Shown here one piece after another: positions 1 to 11,720 of a stretch of 64,000 bases of DNA. The first letter of the stretch is position 1, and the number at the start of each line of letters is the position of its first letter. The notes beneath the pieces were generated by a model. That model ran no database searches, was not told the DNA's origin, and worked only from the letters and a program-made list of their open reading frames with translations. A program made the position numbers and the translations under genes. This DNA is from Cephalotus follicularis (taxonomy: Eukaryota > Streptophyta > Magnoliopsida > Oxalidales > Cephalotaceae), in the NCBI GenBank assembly GCA_001972305.1, contig BDDD01005801.1, forward strand, positions 52,336-116,335. The letters are read 5' to 3'.

Positions 1-1076
1 ATTTTCGAACATTTTTGGAAAGCGATTTCCACTACTAAAACTGTTTAAAAGTATTTTCTACTGAAAATGCATATTTCAATGTTGTCACTTTTGGAAACAT
101 TTTGGAAACGAACTGCCTGTTGTGGATCTAAACGATCACTACTGTACTGTACTGTTACTGCTTGGATTCATTGTTTGCTCTGTGAATCCAATTGTGTTTG
201 TGCTTGAGCCACTGGTAGCATGGCGGAGACTGCGAGTGCCGGCTAGTGGTAGGGTTGACCTAGGGGCCAGGAGTTGGCTGGGTGACTCACTGTACTGTAC
301 TGTTGCCTCGCTCGGTTGCCTGAAGTAGGGACCGGAGTGGGAGTGTAGCGTGGGGCCAGGAGTTGGCGGTGTTACATATACTGCCTGACTGTTATGGTCC
401 TTTATGGACATCCTGTACTGCCTGTTGGTCCTTCTCGGACATTACTGTGCCTGTTGATGTAGCCCTGGCCGGGTTACTACTGTACTGTTGTTGCATACAT
501 ATATTTCATATATATATGCCCCCACTGACATTTTACTGTACTGTTAAACATATATATTTTTCATATATATAAACTGGGATTTCTATTGCACTGCATCATC
601 TATGCATTCATATCATGACATGCTTTTAATGTTAATCCCGAACTACTTTTATGACTTAGCCGAGTGAGGACAAAGGCTAACCCCTAACTTTACAGATTGA
701 TGCAGTGGACTGATTGTACTGGCATGGACAAAGAACGAAGTTGTTATGTTGTTCTTAGTTTATTTGTTCTCCTGTTTGTAATAAACTGTTTCGTTAAAGG
801 ATTTCCGATGTACTGTACTTATGGTGATATTAATGATGGATTTAATATTGTACTATGATCACGCTCCGTTTGTGGGCGATTAACAATGACGGACTTGTTT
901 TTGGATAGCGTGTAGTATGGGATGCCGCTACGAATTTACAGCTTATGAATTTTTATGCTTCCGCAACTGACATCTTGTTAATGAGTTTAAATTTTATGGT
1001 TTTTACATGAGCTGTATTTATGTGTTAGTTGCCTTTGCAGCTTTAATGTTGCCTTCTTGTTAAACGGGGGGTGACA
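1..1076 (+). repeat. 3' part of a forward gypsy LTR (family L2), cut by the window edge
   Basis: The stretch matches the second half of the solo LTR at 21704-24482, including the block around 90-115, the hairpin-like block TTAGCC...GGCTAA at 656-680, the TATGGGATGC block near 915 and the terminal GGGGTGACA ending at 1076. No primer-binding site follows, so this is either the 3' LTR of an element starting outside the window or another solo LTR. The short open frames in it are on both strands and match nothing I recognise, so I do not call genes. Confidence 0.8.
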
Positions 1077-1620
1077 TAAATGTTGGATGGTGACTATGCA
1101 TCTTGAGGTTTGCCATAGCTTGTATGCAGGGTATGATTTGAGGTTAGGGATTGCTCTTGGTTCGAGTTTATGGGTCAATTGTTCAGGAATTGTGTGTGTT
1201 CCCTTAATGCAATTGTTTGTGACCAATGTGAGAGTTTACGGCAACTCTTACTCCAAACCTGTTTCTCCCTTATGCTTGGATCGGTGTGTTGGTTTGGCAA
1301 CATGCTCTATTAGGGTTCCTAGGCTTATTGGGACAGTTGTGGACATTGATTAGGGTAACTCGTTGCTTGGGGATCAATCATTTGATTAAAAATTAAAATT
1401 GATCACCCTATATAGCTAATGCCCATAATTGAGGTTTTTGTTTCTTCCGCCGCGTTTCGAGCCTCTGCCCCTCGGTGGGGTTCCCAATAGGGCCGACCAT
1501 TGTGAAGTCACAGATAGGTTCTGGATTCTTCGCCCAAGAAAATCTATACATAAAGACGGTTCGATTCCTTCTTTCGGATACCCATTTTCTGACCTCTTGT
1601 TCTAGAGAGAGTGAGTTAAA

Positions 1621-1646
1621 GAGAGAGAGAGAGAGAGAAAGAGAGA
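1621..1646 (+). repeat. GA microsatellite
   Basis: Uninterrupted GA dinucleotides followed by AAGAGAGA. Runs of this kind are common in plant leaders and LTRs. Confidence 0.9.
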
Positions 1647-2214
1647 CGTGCGGTGTTCCACTACCATCATCGTCTCTGGCGCCGTTCTTCAAGGGTGAAG
1701 AGAGATTGTGCTAGATAGAACTCGGATCTAAGCAAAATGGGTGAGTGAATGGACTTGTAGCAGTGTATAGAGCCTGAAAGAAGGATCAAATCAAGATTCT
1801 AGCAGAAGATTCCAGTAGATCTGCAAGTGGTTTTAGCAGCAAGTTTTTCTGCAGTTGCAACTTGACATCTATCGAGGTAGGCTTTACTTATATGCTTTGA
1901 ACTCATGCATATTTCTACCTTGAATGATGTGTGCTATTATGAACTGATGGGTTGTGCTGCTATGAGTTGCTAGATCAGGATTAGATGAATGGGTTAAGGA
2001 TTTCTTAAGCTGTTGTTTTGAGTTGTAACCGACCACTATGGCTTATGGCTCCTTTGGATCGCGTGTTCGATTGCCTGTTTTTGACTTGGGGTTTTGATGA
2101 GCTGATTACCAGCCATATGTTGTCGTTCTGCTAAGTCCTTAGACTTTGGACACCTTTAATTTGAGCGTTGGTGTTTCGTTTAAGAGATAACAGACAACGC
2201 GTAGGGTGATTGTC

Positions 2215-2277
2215 ATCCGTAGACCTCGTACTAGAGGCAGATCTAGTACTAGAAGGCATAACTTGTACTAGAGGCAG
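2215..2277 (+). repeat. Left copy of the GACCTCGTACTAGAAGGCA minisatellite
   Basis: Three degenerate units of about 20 bp (TAGACCTCGTACTAGAGGC, AGATCTAGTACTAGAAGGC, ATAACTTGTACTAGAGGCA) end exactly where LTR1 begins. The same repeat resumes at 40497 after the nested cluster, which shows that the two places were once adjacent and that the array 2278-40496 was inserted into this minisatellite. Confidence 0.75.
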
Positions 2278-2689
2278 TGTAACACCCCCAAACGGTAGGA
2301 GCCCTTACAGGTCATAATATAGAACTAAACAAAACATATACATAATAAAAACCTGACTTTATTCATTTAACGTGGTTGTCTGAAACAAAATCCTTTAATA
2401 TACCATAGTCTGAAACAAAAACTGAAAATCATAACCAAAGTCATAAACTGAAGAACATAACATTGCTTAAAAGTCAGACCCTAACGTGACCATAAGATAA
2501 CTAAACATAAACGGACCAATCACTTAGATGATCCTCAAACATAGGGTGACATCTCTCTCACACATTCCCATGATGCTCCTGAAAGCCTACCGCATGGAAA
2601 ACAAAACGTGGTTGAGTAAACCTCAGTAAGGATAAGGAATATAGAACATAAAACGATGATTTAAACCAAACAGGAAGTATCTAAAATTT

Positions 2690-2900
2690 TAAATCAGAAA
2701 TTTGCATAATCCGATTTCAAAAAATATTCGAAAGCGTAATCCGAAAAGAAAATCCGAAAGTAAAATTCGAAAACAAAATCCGAAAGCAAAATCCGAAAAC
2801 AAAAGCCGATTTCATAAGCAATATTCAAGATTCAAAGCAAAATCTGAATTTCAAAACAATATCCGAAACAATATACAAGTTTCATAATCCGAATCCGAAA
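2690..2900 (+). repeat. Degenerate AAAATCCGAAAG tandem repeat
   Basis: Units of 11-14 bp, variations on AAAATCCGAAAG/AAAATTCGAAAAC, run through this part of LTR1. The same tract is present in LTR2 (about 6850-7040), LTR3 (about 25960-26140) and LTR4 (about 35290-35480), so it is a fixed part of this LTR family. Confidence 0.75.
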
Positions 2901-3264
2901 AATCATAAATATACGATTAAATATCATAACTTTGTCCGATATCATAATTCCATAACAGAGATCCGAGTCTGAGTATACATATATATATATAAATATATGC
3001 AAGGGTTTGCAAGGCCCACTTGCTTCGACTGAAAGACGTGTACGGCACTACACAATCAATCCCCAAAATCCGAATCCCATAACAAAATATAAGGTTAACC
3101 CATACGCCTCATTTGGCCATATTCTATCACAAGATATAAAGAGACGCCGTACACTAATCACACCGCTACAGAAGTGTCATGTCCACGTGCCAGGCCTATG
3201 ACATGCCTATGGTACCTCCATAGGTAGGAAACAAATATCTCTGTATGTCATTATTCCAAGAAAA

Positions 3265-3410
3265 TATTAACATACTTCCTAATGTGAAAGTCATGTTTGT
3301 TTAACATACTTCGATAGTGAAAGTCATGTTCGATATCAAAAAAATCCGTATACTTTCGTAAGTGAAAGTCATACTCGTTTAGCATACTTTCGATAGTGAA
3401 AGTCATACTC
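3265..3410 (+). repeat. About 40-bp tandem repeat inside LTR1
   Basis: Four units share the core CATACTTCGATAGTGAAAGTC with variation. Equivalent arrays occur in LTR2 (7425-7560) and LTR3 (31710-31850). A relative (CATACTTTCGATAGTGAAG) is present in the gypsy B LTRs, which hints at common ancestry of the LTR families. Confidence 0.7.
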
Positions 3411-3439
3411 AATTTATAAAAATCGAACAAACATCTGAT

Positions 3440-3660
3440 GGTTCACGCTCCGTTTTTCTTGGGCGATTGACTTTTATGACCTGTTTTTGGGTAGCGTACG
3501 GTATGGGACGTACGTTACGTGTTGACAGCTTATGTTCTTTTATGCTTCCGCAACTGTTATGCTTGGAAAGTTTTGAATTTCACGGTTTTTACATGAGCTG
3601 TATTTATGTTAATTGCCTTTACCGCTTTAACGCTGCGTTTATTGTAAACGGGGTGTGACA
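3440..3660 (+). repeat. LTR-tail fragment of family L2 embedded in LTR1
   Basis: The 221 bp match the last part of the forward LTRs at 1-1076 and 21704-24482, from the CACGCTCCGTTT block to the terminal GGGGTGTGACA. LTR2 shows that about 250 bp of host LTR (equivalent of 7592-7840) is missing here. It is therefore a replacement: a truncated solo LTR whose left part was lost together with host sequence. Confidence 0.8.
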
Positions 3661-5001
3661 TTACGTCAAGCATTTTACAGAATTTCGAGATACATAAAAC
3701 ATAATAGTTAAAGAGGACATCCTAAAGTTTCCCAAACATCCAACCATTCGAAATTTTATCAAGAAACGAAAAAGTTATGATTTAAAGAAGTAACTGCATA
3801 ATCCAGGAATAAAATAGTAGAAAACAGTACCCGGACGGTAATATTAAACATGGATTGTCGTTAAGAAATCGGCAGAAATTTGAAATGTAAAGAACATAAC
3901 AGTTAAAAAGGACATCCTATAGTTTCCAAAACATCCAACCATTAGAAATTTCATCAAGAAACGAGCAAGATATGAATAAAAAAATATGCTGTCCATTTAT
4001 CGGAAGAAAAACAGAGCATTGATATTTTAGAAAGAAGGTAGAAATCCTTACCTTGCCTCAATCTCCTCCTCTCTTCCTCTTAGCTGAATTCTCCTCTCCA
4101 AAACCCAGCAGAAACTAACCCATTTACATGCCAAAACTACACACACACATATATATATATATAGGAGAATGAAATTTGGGGTGCAAGTTTCCTTATGTGA
4201 GTCATCAAGACTTGGGGTGCAAGCTTCCTCCTTGCATAAGTCATCAAGTCTTGGGGTGCAAGATTGCATAATGAATCACCATGCTACCTTGCCTCAAATG
4301 ATGTTACCCATGTGAGTTGTCCCCGCCGCCCTTAGTTTCCCATGCGCACAATTTCTCCACCCAATTGATGACACATGTCCCCTTTATCTTCAAAATATCT
4401 TAAGTCCTCACACCATGGCTTGACGCGTGTCCGTTAATCCATTTAATTTATTCGTAACGAGACAAAAAGTTAACTTATGCAACTAATCTATAGTCCAAAG
4501 CATCGACGCTTCATCTCCAGCCATCGCCGCTTACGGGTTTGTCCAAGGTGCTTCATCTGATATGCTGGGCAAAGCGCTGACGCTTTTCTTCAAGCGTCGC
4601 CGCTTTGGGGTCTCCTTCAGATCAAATGAAATACTTGACTTCGAAGCGCTGAAGCTTACATTTAGATCATCTTCGTTACATCCAAGCGCTACCGCTTTTG
4701 TCGAAGTGTCGTCGGTCTTGGAAGGTTGTTCAAATTGAAAATGCACTGGTTTTAACCAACGTTAGAAGGGGTCCAAGTGTTGAATATTTAATGTTCAAAG
4801 CATCGCCGCTTTCGTAAACTATTGGCGCTTAAAATAGAAATAATTTTATTTATCCATTTTCACATTCTAACAATTATCCAAAAGGCCCAACGCTGGTATC
4901 TGTCAACCAAAACCATGAAGACCAAAACAAAATAGACAGACCACTTAACAAAACAGATTAAAAAGCCTGAAAATATGCATACGGACAAACGGGGTATTAC
5001 A

Positions 5002-5021
5002 TCCTCCCCCCCTTAAAAAGA
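5002..5021 (-). other. Polypurine tract of internal region 1
   Basis: The plus strand reads TCCTCCCCCCC next to the LTR1 end, so the element strand has AAGGGGGGAGGA. This primes plus-strand DNA synthesis in Ty3/gypsy elements and fixes the minus orientation. Confidence 0.85.
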
Positions 5022-5035
5022 TTTTGTCCTAAAAT

Positions 5036-6259
5036 CTAAACATCTAGAGCATTCGCAGCCTGGTACGTCATTAAGGCGGAGACTCTGCCTCCCACGTTGC
5101 ACTATCCCGCATCATTGCCATCCCCTCTTTTATTCCTTGTACGAGGATTTGGACAATTCTTAAAGAGATGACCCATTTGTCCACACGCAAAACACGCACT
5201 AGTGGCCTTGTAACATGTCCCAACCGGATGTTGCTTCCCACAAGTATCACACAAAGCAATCTGAGCAATGGGGTTACCCCCACCAGTAGTTCCCTGAACT
5301 TGTTCCTGATCAAAGCCCGGCTGTCTCTGTTGTTCCCCACCTCCATTCTGATTATGATTCCCTTTTTGTTGCTTACCATCATGGCCCTTATTCCACTGGC
5401 CGCTTTGTCCTTCACCTCGTCGGCCAGAATTCTGTCCTTCGGAATCACTCCTATTTCGCTTCTTTTCTCCCTCTTATCGGGCTGCTTGGAAGTCCAACCT
5501 CTCCATTTCAATGTTCTTCGCAGCATTCGCAACTTCTGACACATCAGCAAATCTAGAACTTATCAGCTTTCCTCTGAGCTGATAATGCAGTTTCCAATTG
5601 AATTTCTTGGCCTGCTCCAATGACGACCCTGCCGTGGATCCAGCAAAACCCGTTAACCTAGTGAACCGGGCCAAAAACTCGGTGACTGATTCACCGTCCT
5701 TTTGCCTAGTTTTTACAAACTCCCTTACGTAAGCTTCCTTGTCAGCAGTGGGGAAATACTGCTGATAGAAAACTTCACAGAACTCGAACCATGACAAAAC
5801 ATTAATGTAGTCTCCACCCTTAGCTAACCTCAACATTTTCCACCATCGTTGAGCGTCTCCTTCTAGTTTGCATGCAGCCAACTTTATTTTCTGCCCATCG
5901 TCACATCCCAGCACATCAAAAAATTTCGTCATGTGTACGATCCAGTGTTCAACTTCAACAGGTGCTAGGGATGAACTAAAAGACTGCGGCCTCTGCTTCT
6001 AGAACCGCTCAAGAAAAATATATACAAGAGTGTCGGGCTGGTCCTGAACTCCCCTATCAACCAGAACATTAACATATGTATTTGCCTCAAAAACATTCTC
6101 TCGACGACCCTGTCTCAGATTTTGTATAACGTGAATTAGTCGATCTACTTCTTGAGCAACTACTTGTCTTACCAATTCCTCAATCGAAGGTTCATTTCTA
6201 ACCTCTTCCTGTGCCACAACTAGTTCAGTTCTCTGAGAGGTAATCCTCATTCGTACCAT
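5036..6259 (-). pseudogene. gag: gag of gag-only copy 1 (broken)
   Basis: Gag is the capsid-nucleocapsid protein that packages element RNA. The start chosen (complement of 6257-6259, MVRMRITSQ) matches the start in the sister copies. The retrotransposon gag core lies around 5480-5990 (WWKMLRLAKGG, FYQQYFPTADK) and one CCHC zinc knuckle, CFACGQMGHLFKNC, near 5165. Reading on one frame gives three stops: TAG at 5999-6001, TAA at 5474-5476 and TAG at 5102-5104, before the terminal TAG at 5036-5038. The TAA is shared with the other two copies. After the sequence where protease would begin (ALMTYQAANALDV) the frame closes into the 3' non-coding region and PPT. No protease, RT or integrase is present. 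Confidence 0.85.
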
Positions 6260-6416
6260 CTTCGCAACAGAAACATGGACAAGATGAAGACGAAAAGAAT
6301 CAGAAGGCCAAAACAAAAGACATACCGAAATAACCATAACGGAAAAGCCCTAACCCCAAGTCTACCCAAACTCACAGGTCAAACCTAGTGAGGTCTTCTA
6401 AGGAACCAAAACCAAA

Positions 6417-6429
6417 AGCTCTGATACCA
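6417..6429 (-). other. Primer-binding site (tRNA-iMet), internal region 1
   Basis: AGCTCTGATACCA is the reverse complement of TGGTATCAGAGCT, the usual plant initiator tRNA-Met site. Five bases (6430-6434) separate it from LTR2. It is a primer site, not a tRNA gene. Confidence 0.9.
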
Positions 6430-7887
6430 TAATCTGTAACACTCCCAAACGGTGGGAGCCCTTACAGATCATAATACAGAACTAAACAAAACATATACAT
6501 AATAAAAACTCGACTTTATTCATTTAATGTGGTGGTCTGAAACAAAATCCTTTAACATACCATAGTCTAAAAAAAAAACTGAAAATCATAACCAAAGTCA
6601 TAAACTGAAGAACATAAGATTGCTCAAAAGTCAGACCCTAATGTGACCATAAGATAACAAAACATAAACTGATCAATCTCCTAGATGATCCTCAAACATA
6701 GGATGACATCTCTCTCACACATTCCCATGATGCTCCTGAAAACTGGCCACATGGAAAATAAAATACGGCTGTGCAAACCTTAGTAAGGATAAGGAATATA
6801 GAACATAGAACGATGATTTAAACCAAACAAGAAGTATCTGAAATTTTAAATCAGAAATTTGCAAAATTCGATTGCAAAACAATATTCGAAAGCATAATCC
6901 GAAAACAAAATCCGAAAGTAAAATTCGAAAACAAAATCCAAAAGAAAAATCCGAAAAGAAGAGCCGATTTCATAAGGAGTATTAAAGATTCAAAGCAAAA
7001 TATGAATTTCAAAACAATATCCGAAACAATATACAATTTTCATAATCCGAATCTGAAAAATCATAAATATCTGATTAAATATCATAACTTTGTCCGATAT
7101 CATAACTCCATAACAGAGATCTGAGTCCAAGTATATATATATATATATGAAAGCGGTTTGCAAGGCCCACATGCTTCGACGGAAAGACGTGTACGACACT
7201 ACACAATCAATCCCCAAAATTCGAATCCGATAACAAAATCTAGGGTTAACCTATACGCCTCAATTGGCCATATCCTATCACAAGATATAAAGAGACGTCG
7301 GAGACTAATCACACCGCTACAGAAGTGTCATGTCCCATTGCCAGGCCTATGACATGCCTATGGTACTTCCATAGGCAGGAAACAAATATCTCTGTATGTC
7401 ATTATTCCAAGAAAATATTAACATACTTCCTAATGTGCAAGTCATGTTCGTTTAACATACTTCGATAGTGAAAGTCATGTTCGATATCAAAAAAATCCGT
7501 ATACTTTCGTAGGTTAAAGTCATACTCGTATAGCATACTTCCGACAGTGAAAGTCATACTCAATTTATAAAAATCGAACAAACATTTGATAACAAAATCC
7601 TTACATTTTCACCAAGTAAAACAGAATTTATGAACAGATTGACAATTTCTAAAACTGATTTTTCGTATATACGTAGTCATTTTCAAAGAAAACATAAAGC
7701 ATAAAAGTTAAAGTAGACATTTCAAATATTCCAGAAAGGTAAAGTTCATAATTTCTTGTTGAGAAACGAACCTGCAGCGAAGTTTTAAAGACACTGATTT
7801 CATATGAAAACAGGACACGAGCAGTAATTTTGAATGATGATTTACGTCAAGAATTTGAAAGAATTTCGAGATACATAAAGCATAACA

Positions 7888-10392
7888 TGTAACATCCCCG
7901 AAGGTGGGTGCCCTTATAGGTCATAATACCAAACTAAACATGACAGAATATCTAAGCATGAACTTGATGCAAAACGGATGTGGTGGTCTGAAAACAAAAC
8001 TTATAACAAAACTGATGTTAAACAAAGTCAGAAAACTTTAACAATTCATAATTAAAACAAACTATAATCCGATATCCAATACCGTTTTAGAAGAAACTAG
8101 TCTAATATTGTCTCAAAACATGACCAATATTATTGAAAACACAATGGACCAACTCCTACATGATCCTCTGACAAGTGGATAACTCTCATCAAACGTTTCC
8201 CCCATCCTTCTGAAAACGTATAGAAACAAAAACGCGGCTGAGCAAACCTCAGTACGGATAAGGAAGTAAAATAGTAAACGGTAAACGAAATATATTGAAC
8301 TTTGAATTTCAGCAAAGTAACATAATAATTATTCTTTAAAATTTAAAGCATAATATTTTAAAAAAAAACGAGCAGTTATAAAATCATCATAACTTTACGA
8401 AAAGCATAACATCATAATTCAAAACTTTATCTGATTTCATAATTCCATAACAGAGAATTCTTTTCTGCAGATGGCATTTAGACTTTGATATTCAACTTGT
8501 AATTCCTTGCACATAAATCAACTTAGTTAGATGCAAATATGTTATCATCAAAACAAGGATTGAGACTTAAACGTCAACAGTTTTATTCAAAAACAACTTA
8601 AAACATACTTATGTATAAATACTGTCTCCAAACATATCTGAAATTATTTAAAGATGATCATAAACATACTTTCATATCAAAAATCAAAATATGACCTGTA
8701 TCTGAAGTTTAACATACTTCCTAAAGTGGAAGCCATGTCGAAAATAAATAACATACTTTCGATAGTGAAGAACATGCATATCAAAATCAATAGCCAATAA
8801 AATAATATTAAAAATCCATTTCGATAAAATTATTATCAAAACGAGAATATCTGTATCAAAATATGAATTTTAAAAAAAATCAGGAGCAAGACCATAGAAG
8901 CATAAATCCGATTTACTTTAACAATTGATAGGAGTATTTCAAGGAACGATGTATCCGTACCTTAGCTTATCGAAAAATCTAAACAAACACGACTACCAAA
9001 CAAAAGCACCCTAGGAGTGTCCTAATCTCCACCACGGATGATATCAAGACCTAGACATATAAGCACAAACATCACATAACGTAAAAAGAAGCAATTATCA
9101 AAAATGCCAGAGAAAGCGTCTATGGTTCATTCTTAGGCATCGACGGTTTCATTGCATAAAAGGACAAAGTGCTGAGCGAAGCGTTGACTAAACACAACAT
9201 AAAACAGTACAAAGCGGCGACGCTCAAAAGACAAGCGTCGACGGTTTGCGTCGAACACAGAATGCCAGTTGCAGAAAAATCAATAGAAAACCATGGACAA
9301 ATCTGATTTTTGATAAACACTATGCATAAATACCAACATGTAGGTTCTGTGACATGTTATGCAAGTTCAAAAACGCCAGAATAAACCTATGATTACATAC
9401 AAAGAGTAAAACACATTTTCAAATATAATTTTCTGATATATAAACAGTTTATGCAAAATCTTGAGCTATAATTTGATTTTTGTTTCCCAGAGTATAAAAT
9501 AGTAACATATACATATCTATAGCGTATTTTATTTGATTAGAATACCAGTATAACGAAATATGCACATAAATTTCATATATGAACAAATTAAGAACACCAG
9601 AAAATTAGTTTCAACATGCCTTTTAAATCATGCTCGAAATTAAATTCTAGCTGGTTTTAATACAAATAAAAGGGTGATATTGAAACTACGTAGTACAAAC
9701 TACAACTTTCGTTTAGAAAATACCTTCAAAAAATGTCGTTTTAACAATGATCGAGACTGATGAAGTTGCTGTCCGTGTTTGTAAGAAATGTAGAAATGGG
9801 TTTGAATTTTAAAAACAATTTATCGGATTAATGCACAAATCCGTGTGTTTAATGGAAAAATCTGGTACGTTAAAACATTTCCATGTAGGTAAAGACGCAT
9901 TCGGCTATTTAGGAAATCAAATGACCAGCTTAAGGAAAGAATCTAATATTCCAAAAACACTGTCACCGTCCAAAACAATTAAGGAAGACGACTAAAGCGT
10001 CGACAGTTTACTTAAAGCGTCGACGGTTAAGCTTTAAGTTACAAAACGCGTCAAAGTCACACGTTTTGGCATCCACGTATCTCACAGCACCCAAAGCGTC
10101 GGCGATTGTAATAAGAGCGTCGGCGCTTTGTGTCCAGAAAACAAAATAAAAGAAATTCAAAATAAAATCGAAGAGTTCACAAACCATAGCATATAACAAG
10201 AGGTAAAGACCCAACATAAAACGATAAACATGTAAGCATAGAAACGGGAATATTACATCGGCACTTTGTGCCCCAAAAACAAATAAAGAAATTCCAAATT
10301 AAAAAACGACAGTCCAAAATAATGTACATAACAGATTACATAAACATAACATGAGACAGCAAACACGTAGGCATAGAGACGGGGTATTACAT
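7888..10392 (-). repeat. Left (3') LTR of gypsy B with duplicated tail
   Basis: 7888-10257 aligns along its whole length with the right LTR 17692-20232 and ends GGGAATATTACA. Instead of the PPT, another 135 bp (10258-10392) follow that again run from TCGGCACTTTGTG to GGGGTATTACA, and only then comes the PPT. Type A palindromes form two clusters, 9115-9250 and 9995-10140. The rest is AT-rich with no coding signal. Confidence 0.85.
10258..10392 (-). repeat. Second, diverged copy of the gypsy B LTR tail
   Basis: It aligns with 10106-10257 but differs at many positions, far more than the two LTRs differ from each other in this tail. It directly abuts the PPT. It may come from recombination between two LTR subfamilies, the inner tail being the original one. 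Confidence 0.75.
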
Positions 10393-10412
10393 CCACCCCC
10401 CTCAAAAAGGAT
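10393..10412 (-). other. Polypurine tract of gypsy B
   Basis: TCCACCCCCCTC on the plus strand, GAGGGGGGTGGA on the element strand, immediately next to the LTR tail. Confidence 0.85.
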
Positions 10413-10443
10413 TTCACCCTGAAATCACAACCATACACATACC

Positions 10444-11720
10444 TTATTCAAACAGACGAGGATATTCCTCCCGAATATGCTGCTCCAATTCCCATGTAGC
10501 TTCACACTCGGGATGATTCTTCCACAAGACTTTTGCAAAAGGGATGGTTTTACTACGAGTAACCCTCTCCTGTCTATCCAGAATAGCCTCAGCCTCCTCA
10601 TCGCAAGACAAGTCCTCATGAATGCTTTCAAAAGGGTAGTGAACCACGTGCAAGGATGGTACTGATAACCCCTCAACAGAGATACATGGAACACATTATG
10701 AACATGAGATAACTGTGGAGGCAAAGCTAACCGGTAAGCAACCACTCCAACCTTTTCCAAAACTTCAAACGGTCCAATAAACCGTGGACTCAACTTTCCC
10801 TTCAGCCCAAACCTTCGGACTCCTTCCCACGGTGAAACTTTCAGAAACACGTGTTCACCGACTCTAAACTCCAATTCCCTTTGATGTTTGCTGCATAACT
10901 CTCCTGTAGGGATTGAGCTGCCTTCAGTCTTTCCCTAGCTATAGTCACTTTCTCCGTAGTGATCTGAACTAGCTCAGATCCTTCGATGACTCTCTCTCCA
11001 ACCTCATCCCAACATGTCAGAGCTCGGCATTTCCTCCCATACAAAGCCTCAAACGGAGCCATCTGAATGCTAGCATGCCAACTAGTATTATATGCAAACT
11101 CCACCAAGCTCAAATACTCCACCCAGCTTCCAGCCCACTCTAAAGCACAAGACCTCAGCATGTCCTCCAAAGTCTGGATGGTCCTCTCCGACTGTCCATC
11201 TGTCTATGGGTGGAAAGTTGTACTATAATTGACCCGTGTTCCCCAAGCCTTATGGAATCCCTTCCAAAATCTAGACGTGAAATGAGGATCCCTATCCAGA
11301 ACAATGGATATAGGTGTCCAGTGTAGTCTCACAATCTCTCGTTCGAAAACCTCCGCCAACCGATCTACAGAAAAGTCCTCCCGGATAACCAAGAAATGTG
11401 ACGATTTAGTCAAACGATCCACCACTACCCAGATGGCATCCTTCTTCTTGAACGTCCTTGGCAATACTGTAACAAAGTCCATTGCTATGCTCTCCCATAT
11501 CTAAACTGGAACCTCCAAGGGCTGTAACAAACCACTGGATCATTGGTGCTCAATCTTAACCTGCTGACAGACCAAACACCTCCCAACATACTCGGCTACA
11601 TCCCCCTTCATTCCACTCCACCAGAAGTTTCGCTTCAAGTCCCTATACATTTTCGTAGAACTTGGATGTATAGAGAACGGAGAGCTGTGCGCCTCTGACA
11701 AAATAGCAACTCTGATAGTA
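10444..11720 (-). pseudogene. pol: Gypsy B integrase with GPY/F and chromodomain-like end (broken)
   Basis: Integrase inserts the cDNA. The HHCC zinc finger is at 11540-11690 (CLVCQQVK). The core has the three acidic residues in MDFV, DRDPHF and QSERT between 11480 and 11170. The GPY/F module ([12 protein letters not shown]) is at about 10750. The C-terminal chromodomain-like stretch ([17 protein letters not shown]) ends at the TAA 10444-10446, and such a tail marks chromoviruses. Breaks: in-frame stops near 11500-11540 and 11195, a frameshift near 10865 and another near 10650. The core frame is shared with RT. No product is expected. Confidence 0.85.

Larger units (their letters stand above)
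1077..2277. other. Unassigned flanking sequence with GA microsatellite
   Basis: No coding similarity is visible. A GA run lies at 1621-1646, and the surrounding 1410-1900 has a leader-like look (CT/GA-rich, then AG|GTAGG near 1876), but no exon can be supported. Its right end carries degenerate copies of a roughly 20-bp repeat that reappears at 40497, so this is probably the left flank of the large nested cluster. It may itself be an old LTR. Confidence 0.4.
2278..5001 (-). repeat. LTR1 of the gag-only array (left end)
   Basis: It begins TGTAACACCCCC and ends GGGGTATTACA, directly followed by a pyrimidine tract (the PPT on the minus strand). It is about 2.72 kb long. It contains AAAATCCGAAAG-type short repeats (2690-2900), an AT run (2978-2998), four copies of a roughly 40-bp unit with the core GATAGTGAAAGTCAT (3265-3410), and a cluster of type A palindromes at 4500-4690 and 4797-4830. 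A minus-strand open frame of 71 codons (4531-4746) recurs in all four LTRs. Positions 3440-3660 are a foreign LTR tail. Confidence 0.9.

Noticed and set aside
1408-1714. Overlapping 79- and 94-codon frames on both strands around the GA run
   Set aside because: Low complexity (GA repeat read as Arg-Glu or Ser-Leu), no recognisable domain and open on both strands. No support for a gene.
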